Shown here piece after piece: positions 1-8,360 of a stretch of DNA of 57,429 bases (position 1 is its first letter; every line of letters begins with the position of its first letter). The stretch is taken from NCBI GenBank assembly GCA_032718475.1, contig JAUCBJ010009000.1:1-57429 (forward strand). The letters run 5' to 3'. A program made the translations under genes and the position numbers. The notes under the pieces are model-generated. The model did not search any database. It was not told the DNA's origin and was given only the letters and a program-made list of their open reading frames with translations. Source of the DNA: Nemertoderma westbladi. Taxonomy: Eukaryota; Xenacoelomorpha; Nemertodermatida; Nemertodermatidae.

Positions 1-400
1 AAAACTAAATAAATGATTATTAGATTGTAAAACTTCGGTTTATATGGTTGCTTTAATACAGCAGAGTGACTTACAGTGAGGAATATAGTAGCTTCGTGTA
101 ACAGATGCAACGTGTACAGATAAATTTATTACATTAGCGTGAGTTAGAGAGTGAAATAGCAGTAACGTGTAACAGATGCAACGTAATCAATGCTAGCTCT
201 GTCATTCTAACTTATATTCAACTTAGTTGATCGATCAGTTACAACGATAAAAGAAATTGATTATTATTAATAGTCGAATTAATGTATTCTACGCTATAGT
301 AATTATGTTAAGGAACTAGAAGCTATTTATAAACATCTGCTACCGGTGATGAAGATGAAGAATTCAATGACTATGGTATAACTCAGATATTTATCGCCTT
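1..400. other. Intergenic, AT-rich, with a 19-bp direct repeat
   Basis: No open frame resembles a protein family and no RNA gene is recognised. A 19-bp word beginning CGTGTAACAGATGCAACGT occurs at 95-113 and again at 166-184, in similar context, which points to an old local duplication of about 71 bp. The rest is unremarkable AT-rich sequence. Confidence 0.5.
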
Positions 401-404
401 TTTC

Positions 405-600
405 TCTCGAGGTTGGATGGGGGAGTGAGTGGAGGAATGTGGGGAGTTATAATGGTCCCGAGTTCGAACCCTGTTGAATATTTTGTTATCTGAAAAATTG
501 CAAAATTAAATTTAGTTACTGGTGAAAAATAGTAGAAGTTACCTGTAGACACCTCTAGCGTCTGTAAAATAAAGGTTGGTAAATATGAAAATACTGGTTG
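405..600 (+). mobile_element. Possible tRNA-derived SINE fragment
   Basis: A segment near 411-430 resembles a degenerate RNA polymerase III A box (TGGNNNAGTGG-like). About 50 bp downstream, 461-470 reads AGTTCGAACC, a good match to the B box (GTTCGANNC). That spacing is typical of tRNA genes and tRNA-derived SINEs. I cannot fold a convincing acceptor stem, so a functional tRNA is unlikely. The right end is not defined, because the element runs into the duplicated segment that follows. This is a tentative call from two motifs only. Confidence 0.3.
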
Positions 601-681
601 GTGAAAAATAGCGATTTGAAAAATAGTAGAAGTTACCTGATGCTAAGTGTAGACACTCGAACACCTGTAAAATAAAGGCTT
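524..681 (+). repeat. Imperfect tandem duplication, about 95-bp period
   Basis: The block AAAAATAGTAGAAGTTACCT followed by GTAGACAC and CTGTAAAATAAAGG occurs at about 524-575 and again at about 618-677. The second copy carries a short insertion after the first 20 bp. Both copies end in a TAAAATAAAGG word. The function is unknown. It may be the tail of an older repeat family, since the candidate SINE lies immediately upstream. Confidence 0.55.
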
Positions 682-914
682 ATGATTGGACGGATGAGTA
701 GCGTTGGGGGACTAATAACGCCTCTAGCGGAAGATGCGGGAACTTGAGAAGTTGCCATGGTTACGGATTAAATGCTGACATCTGATTGGTTGAAATAATA
801 ACGACCACCGCTAAAGGTTGAAATAGTGGCTTCTGATTGGACAGAGTACCAGAAATGGACGGTAATGATGGGCTACGGGTGACCATGGCCGGGTGTCATA
901 GTATCTTATACTAC
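682..914. other. Intergenic spacer without recognised feature
   Basis: No gene or known repeat is seen. A word like CTGATTGGA recurs (near 667, 782 and 832 in slightly different forms), suggesting further decayed duplication. Composition is more GC-rich than the first 400 bases. It ends where the CCTAAGCAC minisatellite begins. Confidence 0.4.
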
Positions 915-2310
915 TCACGTATACTTACCCACACCCACACACCTACCTAAGCACACCTAGTTAAACGCACCCACCTAAGCACATCGACTTAACCGCACCC
1001 ACCCACCCACATAAGCACGTGTACTTAACCACATCAACCCACCCACCCACCTAAGCACGTATACTTACCCGCACCCACCTCCTACCTAAGCACACACAAT
1101 TAACCGCACCCACCTAAGCACGTATACTTAAGCATACCCGCCCACCCACCCACCTAAGCACGTTTACTTAACCACACCCACCCACCCACCTAAGCACATC
1201 GACTTAACGGCACCCACCCACCCACCTAAGCACACCTCCTTAACCGCACGTGTACTTAACCGCAAACAATCAACCAACCCACCTAAGCACGTCTACTTAA
1301 CCGCACCCACCCACCCACCTAAGCACACCTACTTAACCGCACCCACCCACCTACATAAGAACGTCTACTTAACCGCACCCACCCACCCACCTAAGCACAC
1401 CTACTTAACCGCACCAACCCACCTACATAAGCACGTCTACTTAACCGCACCCACCCATCCTCCTAAGCACGTCTACTTAACCGCACCCACCCATCTACCT
1501 AAGCACAACTACTTAACTGCACCCACCTAAGCACATCGACTTAGCCGCACCCACCCACCCACCTAAGCACACCTACTTAACCGCACCCGGCCACCCACCC
1601 TCCTAAGCACATCGACTTAACCGCAAAGCACACCTACTTAACTGCACCCACCCACCAACCTAAGCACGTCTACTTAACCGCACCCACACACCAAACTAAG
1701 CACACCTACTTAACCGCACCCACCCACCTACATAAGAACGTCTACTTAACCGCACCCACCCACCCACCTAAGCACACCTACTTAACCGCACCAACCCACC
1801 TACATAAGCACGTCTACTTAACCGCACCCACCCATCCTCCTAAGCACGTCTACTTAACCGCACCCACCCATCTACCTAAGCACAACTACTTAACTGCACC
1901 CACCTAAGCACATCGACTTAGCCGCACCCACCCACCCACCTAAGCACACCTACTTAACCGCACCCGGCCACCCACCCTCCTAAGCACATCGACTTAACCG
2001 CACCCACCCACCAACCTAAGCACGTCTACTTAACCGCACCCACCCACCCACCTAAGCACACCTACTTAACCGCACCCACCCACCTACATAAGAACGTCTA
2101 CTTAACCGCACCCACCTAAGCACACCTACTTAACCGCACCAACCCACCTACATAAGCACGTCTACTTAACCGCACCCACCCATCCTCCTAAGCACGTCTA
2201 CTTAACCGCACCCACCCATCTACCTAAGCACAACTACTTAACTGCACCCACCTAAGCACATCGACTTAGCCGCACCCACCCACCCACCTAAGCACACCTA
2301 CTTAACCGCA
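915..2310 (+). repeat. Minisatellite array, C-rich orientation (left arm)
   Basis: Tandem copies of a 25-40 bp unit are built from CCTAAGCAC, then a variable six bases (acctac, gtctac, atcgac, gtgtac), then CTTAACCGCACCCA, followed by one to three CCCA/CCAC steps. Length varies mainly through the number of CCCA steps. From about 1351 a higher-order pattern appears: the distinctive unit starting CTACATAAGA recurs at 1351, 1728 and 2084, giving spacings of 377 and 356 bp with the same order of variant units between. All C-rich units lie on the plus strand until 2310. No coding potential is seen. Confidence 0.9.
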
Positions 2311-2326
2311 CCGCTTTGCGGTTAAG
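2301..2326. repeat. Hairpin at the inversion point of the minisatellite
   Basis: CTTAACCGCA at 2301-2310 and its exact complement TGCGGTTAAG at 2317-2326 flank the six bases 2311-2316. Pairing continues imperfectly outward for at least another 14 bp and in effect through the whole array, because everything to the right is the reverse complement of the unit to the left. This is the junction of a head-to-head inverted tandem array. Confidence 0.9.
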
Positions 2327-2667
2327 TACACGTGCTTAGGTGGGTGGGTGGGTGCGGTTAAGTAGACGTGTTTAGGTGGGTGCGGGTAAGTAGACGTGCT
2401 TAGGAGGGCGGGTGGGTGCGGTTAAGTAGGTGTGCTTAGGTGGGTGGGTGGGTGCGGTTAAGTCGATGTGCTTAGGTGGGTGGGTGTGGTTACCTAGACG
2501 TGCTTAAGTTGGTGGGTGGGTGCGGTTAAGTAGACGTGCTTAGGAGGGTGGGTGGGTGCAGTTAAGTAGTTGTGCTTAGGTAGGTGGGAGGGTACGTGTA
2601 AGTAGGTATGTAGGAATGGGTATGTATAGTTAAGTACAGTAGGTGTGTAATGATACAGTAGGTGGGT
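2317..2667 (-). repeat. Minisatellite array, G-rich orientation (right arm)
   Basis: These are the same units as the left arm but reverse-complemented on the plus strand: TGCGGTTAAGTAGACGTG then CTTAGGTGGGTGGG. Roughly ten units are present. They degrade towards 2600-2660, where the unit is reduced to GTAAGTAGGTATGTAGG-like sequence. The arm runs directly into a homopolymer G tract. Confidence 0.88.
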
Positions 2668-2687
2668 GGGGGGGGGGGGGGGGGGGG
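2668..2687. repeat. Poly-G tract, 20 bases
   Basis: An uninterrupted run of 20 G sits between the G-rich minisatellite arm and the 5' part of the LINE. Such a run is prone to slippage and to sequencing error, so its exact length is uncertain. Confidence 0.9.
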
Positions 2688-2783
2688 TAAGTTTAGCAAC
2701 TATTAAGTAGTATTACCACTTCTCCATAAGGTAGACAGCTGTATGTTTACAGTATAGAACGGTCGTAAAGTAGAGGCATCCCA

Positions 2784-4628
2784 TTGGATGCTATTTATAG
2801 ATCCATACCCCTTTTCTTTCCCCCTCTTCCCCCTTTTCTTACGCGCGCTTACCCCCAGCACAGAGAAGATCTTCCCCCAGCTCGCGCGCAACAAACGCCC
2901 AAATTATCGCTTATTCACTTCAATGCACGAAGTCTGAATGCCAACTTTGATAAAATAACACAACTCCTTGATAATATTGACCCAAAATTTAATTTAATTG
3001 GCATCTCTGAAACGTGGCTTGAGGATGATGATAGTGATACCACTAAACAATTTAAGCTACCCAACTATACTCTCTACTCAAATTCCCGCTCAACTACAAC
3101 AGGTGGAGGTGTAGCACTTTATGTACAGAATGACATTTCAGTAAAAGTACGTAAGGATTTAAATCTACCTAAAAATATAACTTCAACTGAAGTATTATTC
3201 CTAGAAATACCTCGAGAAAAATCTAAAAATTTAATAGTTGGAGTTGTTTACCGTCCACCTGGCACCAACATAGAAGACACCATTAGCGCACTAAATACAC
3301 CACTAACAAAAATCAATACAGAAGACAAACCATGTTTTATAATGGGAGATTTCAACGTTGACCTCCTAAAGACCAACACACACAATTTGACCTCTGACTT
3401 TTTTAGTTTTATGACATCCTTCAATTACCAACACTGTATATCTAAGCCTACTCGCATTACTGATACCTCAGCTACATTAATCGACAACATTTTCACCAAC
3501 GCCTCTTCCTCCAACATAAAATCAGGAATACTAATAGCATCTGTATCTGACCATTTACCGATTTTCACATTGATAGATACAGTTGCGTCTACAAAAAAAC
3601 CCAAATACATTCTGACAAGAAAGCTGCATAACATTGATAGACAACATGCTTTTAAATCTGAGCTACAAACAACTAACTGGAATGATATTTTTGAAAAGAC
3701 CAACCCTAATGATGCATATAATAGCTTCCTTGACAAATACAGTACAGTATTTAATGCTGCCTTCCCTATAGAGAAAATAAAAATAAAAAATCCATCTAAA
3801 CCTTGGCTTACAGACAGTCTGTTAAAATCAATACACAAACGAGACCGTCTCTTCGGAAAGTACATTAAACACCCAACCCCAACCAAGCTAAAAACATTTA
3901 AGACTTATCGTAATGCACTAGATAGTATAATTCGTACAGCTAAGAAAAATCATTTCAACAAGGTACTAGACTTGAAAAAAAACAACATTCGCAGCGTTTG
4001 GAGAGAAATAAGCACCCTAATACACAAATCGAAAGAACGTACAGCCCCTACTATGATCACACACAACTCCCGCACATACACGAAACCAACTGATATAGCA
4101 AACGCATTTAACGATTTCTTTACAAACATAGGCAAGAAAAAAGATTCAGAAATACAGACTATTCCAGGCTCACCTCTAGATTACTTAACACCACTAAACA
4201 ATCAGAACTACATAACATGTTTCACCTCTATCTTCCCAGCTGAAACAATATTAACTGCAAAATCGCTTAATAAAAATACCAGCCCAGGTTATGATTGTCT
4301 CCCTGCAAATACGATACAACCTAACATCGGTATTATAGCCAACCCACTTACACATATTATAAACCTGTCTCTAAGTTGTGGAATTGTGCCAGACAAAATG
4401 AAAACAGCCCGTGTTACCCCAATATACAAGGCTGACAATAGAACATTAGTTGAAAATTTCAGACCTATATCCGTTTTACCGTATTTCTCCAAAATTCTCG
4501 AAAAAATTGTTTACTCACAACTGAGCGACTATCTATTTAAACAAGCCATATTAACATCCGCACAATACGGTTTTAGAAACAAACGCTCGACAGTACATGC
4601 ACTACTGTACTACAGTATCTATAGTTGA
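2784..4628 (+). pseudogene. LINE polyprotein, N-terminal part: endonuclease and start of RT
   Basis: This 614-codon frame encodes an exonuclease-endonuclease-phosphatase fold followed by the first RT blocks. Endonuclease motifs appear in order: HFNARSL near residue 46, SETWL near 75 (catalytic Glu), GGGVALYV near 107, GDFNVD near 190 (Asp/Asn) and SDHLPI near 255 (the Asp-His pair). A linker of about 200 residues leads to the RT N-terminal motifs NFRPISVLPYFSKILEK and QYGFRNKRST. The frame then hits a stop at 4626-4628 because of a length change near 4603-4610, and the natural continuation lies in the next frame. The first ATG lies in a proline-rich leader, and the true start could be further upstream if the 5' end is truncated. 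The enzyme would nick target DNA and prime reverse transcription. Confidence 0.88.
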
Positions 4629-5874
4629 GAACATAGCAACAGCTATGGACAATGGTGAATTTACAATAGCAGTATCTCTTGACTTATCTAAAGCCTTTGA
4701 CACTGTTAACCATAACATCTTACTACAAAAATTACACCACTATGGAATACGATCAGAAGCTCTCGCTTGGATTACAGACTATCTTACTGATAGAGAACAA
4801 TTTGTTGCAATAGGATCCGATCAATCAACGAAGCGAAAACTTAATATAGGATTACCCCAGGGATCGCTACTAAGTCCCCTCCATTTCATTGTTTACTGTA
4901 ACGATATTGTCAATGTCTCCGAAAAATTAAAATTTATATTATTTGCCGATGATACAAATATATTAACTAGCGACAATGATTTGCAGCAAATGATAACAGA
5001 AGTAAATATCCAACTGGAAAAACTTTCAGTTTGGTTCAAAATAAACAGACTATCACTAAATACTAAAAAATGTAACTATATAATATTCAGGACAAATAAT
5101 AAACAAGAAAACCTACTTAAAACTGGTAAAAATGCCATTAACATCAATGGTACACAAATTGAACAACACAAAGTTATCAAATTTCTAGGTGTCCTCATTG
5201 ATGAAAGATTAACATGGAAATCGCACTATCAAAACATTCGCATTAAACTAAGCAGAAACATAGGTATCCTGAACAAGGTAAAAAATTTCACAACACCACA
5301 CGTTCTGACTACACTCTACCATACCATAATAAACCCATACCTTCATTACTGTAATGCTATCTGGGCCTTTCAAGGTGGAAGCTCATATTCAGTACCTTTA
5401 CCAACCAACAATACTGCATCAAACCGGCCATACAAAAGAAAACGTAGGCATCATAATAGAGACAACCCGACAGCGACTATAGGAACTCTTCACCGTCTAC
5501 AGCAAAGGGCCAAACAAATTGTCATATCTAGGGGCAACATCAACTTTAACCCACTAACAATACAGTCAATTTTTATAAAGGAAGTGGGATCTTTATGTTA
5601 CAAATATACTCACAACATACTTCCCACTGACTTGTTTCCATCACTACTAAGATTTACAACATCTATCCATGACCACCAGACACGAAACTCTACAAACAAT
5701 AACTGTGACATTCCTCGCAAAAGACTGCAAATTGCAAAACAAGCAATCAGTGTACAGGCACCAACGGTATGGAATAATATCCCAATAGCCATACGCCAAT
5801 CAGCAAGCTTCCTCTCATTCAAAAAAGAGCTTACAAATTTTCTTTCACTTTCCCAATCCTCAATATCATGTTAA
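4606..5874 (+). pseudogene. LINE polyprotein, C-terminal part: RT catalytic core and C-terminal domain
   Basis: This is the frame-shifted continuation of the upstream LINE frame. It carries the RT catalytic blocks LDLSKAFDTVNH (motif A, first catalytic Asp), GLPQGSLLSPLHF (motif B) and FADDT (motif C, the Asp pair), then KFLGVLIDERLTW. The usual C-terminal extension follows, with HYCNAIW and LHRLQQRAKQ. It ends at a stop at 5872-5874. In motif B a His sits where relatives usually have Leu (SPLHF for SPLLF), possibly a point mutation. No RNase H domain follows. Apart from the single frameshift the RT looks undamaged, so the insertion is probably young. Confidence 0.88.
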
Positions 5875-6333
5875 GGGCCGAATTAAAATTAAAATTAATT
5901 TGGCCGAATTAAAATCCTCATATCCAGTTTTTATATTTTCTATTTCTAATGTACAGTATGTGTGCCATACAGTAGTTTTTAAATTTCTTTACTAGGCCTA
6001 CTGTAGGATTTATATGTATGCTAATGTATGTTACTATATATGCTAATGTATGTTACTATATATGCTAATGTCTTGTTACTATGTATGTCTGTATGTAGCT
6101 TTGTATCTGTAAATTAATATGCATTTTCTATCCTTAGCTCTATATAATCGTATGTAAATGTTAAACTATGTGAACTTGGTGGTTGTAATAATGGGTCTAC
6201 CCGATCAGCTGCCATCTTCACAGAGTTTCACTGCACACTTACGTTTCATACTCAATTATATGATACAATAACTAGGTTTTCTATTATTATTATGTATTTG
6301 TGCATGCTTCTCTGTGTCGAAATTACGTTAAAA
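5875..6333 (+). other. LINE 3' untranslated region
   Basis: AT-rich non-coding sequence joins the RT stop to the terminal repeat. It holds three near-identical copies of TATATGCTAATGT(A/C)TTGTTACTAT-like sequence at about 6016-6080 and one TAGGCCTA at 5993-6000. No separate gene is seen. Confidence 0.7.
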
Positions 6334-6355
6334 CATTAAACATTAAACATTAAAC
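6334..6355 (+). repeat. LINE 3'-terminal tandem repeat (CATTAAA)3
   Basis: Three perfect CATTAAA units lie at 6334-6340, 6341-6347 and 6348-6354, immediately after a TTAAAA step. This is interpreted as the 3' terminus of the LINE, where such tails are produced during target-primed reverse transcription. Confidence 0.8.
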
Positions 6356-6359
6356 TGTC

Positions 6360-6590
6360 CGACAGACCAGAAATCAACAAATTTTGAATGTTTTGGCATA
6401 GGCATGTTGAAATGAACTGTCTGACAGTCTAGAAATCAGTAGTCTGACAGTTTGAAGAAATACATGTACATAAAAAGTCATTAAAAGGACAACAAAAGTC
6501 ATTAAAAGGACAACAAATGTCATTATGCACAATTCGTAAAAAAAGGAGGACAAAAAAAGTCAAATAAAGGGACATGAAAAATCACTGCCT
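6360..6590. repeat. Short degenerate tandem repeats downstream of the LINE
   Basis: CTGTC(C/T)GACAG followed by (A/T)C(C/T)AGAAATCA occurs at about 6356 and 6418, with a relic at 6443. A 21-bp unit GTCATTAAAAGGACAACAAA occurs at 6477-6497 and 6498-6518, with decayed copies to about 6570. There is no coding potential. Confidence 0.65.
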
Positions 6591-7590
6591 TATTTATATT
6601 ACTACTCAGTAGTACTGCAGTACTGTATCACACTAGGCCTACTGCTGTACCGGTACTGTATGAAACTCAAAGGTTAGATCAGTAGATCTCCCATCTTTCC
6701 TGCTACCGGTAAGCCATAAGCCTATACTATACTACAGTACCAGAGTACTATACCTGTATACAGCTATTAGCAATTTCAAATTATTCTAAAGTACCGTAAC
6801 AAAAATTAGCCTACTGGCCTACTGTAAATGACAGTTTGGACTTAGCCTACGGTACCTTGCAGCCTTGCTTTAACAGTTTAGCCCTGTAAGCTGTAACCTG
6901 TTATGTTAACTGACTTATATTTTTCCAGAGGTTATTTAATCGACTTAGGCCTACCGGTAATATTTTTCCTGAGGTAGGCCTAACTTAATTGACTTACCAT
7001 ACTATTTTTCCAGATGTGACTTAATTGAGGTAATATTCAGATATTTTCCAGAAGTGCGCCTATCAATAGGGGGCCTACGCCTACATACGGCTGTACGGTA
7101 ATGTAATTGTAATACCGGTACGCGGTACCTGAATACAATACTCTGATACTTGACTTAATCAGTTAATATTTTTCCAGATGCCAGAGGTGCCAGCTGCCAG
7201 GGTGCCTGAAAAGAGAGAAATAAGTATGGCCGCAATCAGCCACCGTAGAATATGCTGATATGACTCACTTGCGGCTTGCGCCAAGCAGCCAAGCGCATTT
7301 TTCCATGTGCCTGTCAGCCTGTGGCACTTTAGTCTGCTAGTTCCTGATATCAATAATTATCAAAAAATTTGGTACCCCTATCTTATCTACCAAAGTTTAG
7401 ACCCATTTTTTGATGACATTTGATGTGCGAATCCAGTTGAAATTCGAAAAAGGTTTTTTCGGATCGCAAATGTTTATTTCTGTATTTATTCATTATCACC
7501 CATATACTGATATACCTGTAGGCCTACTGCCTACATCTACATACTGACATAGGCCTATAGGTACAATATTACAATATCTGAACATATAAG
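6591..7590. other. Gene-free interval with palindromic octamers and a decayed tandem repeat
   Basis: No gene is recognised. The interval is dense in TAGGCCTA (6634, 6946, 6975, 7519, 7550) and in ACCGGT (6649, 6704, 6952 and 7112 regions). At 6905-7060 and again at 7166 a roughly 40-45 bp degenerate repeat is anchored on ATATTTTTCCAGAGG followed by CTTAATTGACTTA. Each copy mimics a splice acceptor (T-run then CAG), but none is next to a plausible exon. Confidence 0.45.
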
Positions 7591-7654
7591 TTTAGACCCC
7601 GTATGCTAAGTGATTTTTTTGTGCGCCGAACGCGACGCGGCGCAGAAAAAAATG

Positions 7655-7666
7655 TGCGCCTGCGCA
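7655..7666. promoter_or_regulatory. NRF1-like GCGC motif
   Basis: TGCGCCTGCGCA differs at one position from the NRF1 consensus YGCGCAYGCGCR. Related GCGCCTGCGC words recur at about 8010-8095. They are part of the GC-rich repeat element, so they may simply be repeat sequence. They lie within 700 bp upstream of the UHRF1-like start codon, close enough to act as promoter sites. Use as a binding site is inference. Confidence 0.3.
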
Positions 7667-8117
7667 GTCGAAAACAGTGCAAAATCCGCGTGCGCAGCAG
7701 AAAAACTGCGCGAGATTGGCGCGCGCAGCAGAAATTCTGCGCGAGATTGGCGCGCACAGCAGAAATACTGCGCGAAATCTCCTACCACGTACCTGCCTGC
7801 CTACTGCTGTACTGGCCTAAAGCACACCAAGCAGCCAAGTAGCAAGTAGGAGGCTTATTATTTCAGTATTTCTTACAGTCTTATCTGTATTGCAGTATTG
7901 TCATTACCCTGTTACCGGTAGTCAGCAGACTGCCAGGGGTAGCGGGTAGGTCTACTTACCGGTACTGACTTAGTGCTGTAGTGCAAGTCTGAGCCGTGCT
8001 ATAAATTTTCTGCGCCTGCGCCTGTAGCGCCGCGCTCTAAATTTTCTGCGCCTGCGCGCTGCGCGGCGCTGCGCTCTCAATTTTCTGCGCCTGCTCCAAA
8101 TTATGGAAAAAATTGTG

Positions 8118-8135
8118 CGCCGAACGCGTTCGGCG
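8118..8135. repeat. 18-bp perfect palindrome
   Basis: CGCCGAACGCGTTCGGCG is fully self-complementary. It forms the inner edge of the right end of the GC-rich element. The left end contains the same half-site once (7624-7634), without the mirrored half. Confidence 0.9.
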
Positions 8136-8360
8136 TACATGCCCTACTTAGCAGAATGGGTTTAGACCACCCTAGTAGTACATAATGGTAGTACCCCGTA
8201 CATCTGTACATACTTCTGTAGGACTACTTACGCATACGCACTGTGGACTGAGGACTGGTACAGTGCAGCAGTGGTAGGTCCTGAATGCAAGTGGAAAATA
8301 ATTGGAAAATAATTTCCGAGACCAGTTACCGGACCGGTATTCCAGTATTCCTACTGAAGA

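Larger units (their letters stand above)
2700..6355 (+). mobile_element. Non-LTR retrotransposon (LINE), endonuclease plus RT type
   Basis: The element has an apurinic-like endonuclease, a reverse transcriptase, a 3' untranslated region of about 460 bp and a terminal short tandem repeat (CATTAAA three times, 6334-6354). There is no poly-A tail. Ending in a short tandem repeat rather than poly-A is common in the CR1/L2/Jockey-related groups, and the motif style (HFNARSL, SETWL, GGGVALYV, GLPQGS, FADD) fits that assemblage. I cannot name the clade safely. No gag-like ORF1 is visible upstream, so the copy is either 5'-truncated at about 2700 or belongs to a single-ORF group. The 5' boundary is inferred only from the end of the poly-G and minisatellite. 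One frameshift near 4606 means this copy is not autonomous as read. Confidence 0.9.
7599..8159. mobile_element. GC-rich non-autonomous DNA transposon candidate with inverted ends
   Basis: The two ends are similar in inverted orientation. The left end reads CCGTATGCTAAGTG and soon GTGCGCCGAACGCG (7621-7634). The complement of the right end reads CCATTCTGCTAAGTA and then GTACGCCGAACGCG. The 9-bp word GTTTAGACC flanks both sides (7590-7598 and 8160-8168), consistent with an 8-9 bp target-site duplication. A third GTTTAGACC near 7394 slightly weakens this. The interior is packed with TGCGC words: three tandem copies of CTAAATTTTCTGCGCCTGCG-like sequence at about 8000-8095, and the opposite orientation with GCGCAGCAGAAA at 7690-7770. 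No transposase is present. It lies about 190 bp upstream of the UHRF1-like start codon. Confidence 0.6.

Noticed and set aside
461-470. Functional tRNA gene at the B-box-like motif
   Set aside because: No convincing acceptor or anticodon stem could be paired around it, so at most it is a SINE relic.
915-2667. Telomeric repeat
   Set aside because: The unit is 25-40 bp and contains CCTAAGCAC and CTTAACCG. It is not the TTAGGG or CCCTAA hexamer, although TTAGG and CCTAA substrings occur within it.
7603-7849. Arg- and Ala-rich open frames in the GC-rich block upstream of the UHRF1-like gene
   Set aside because: Frames on both strands are open only because of the GCGCAG repeats. They have no domain and lie inside a repeat element.
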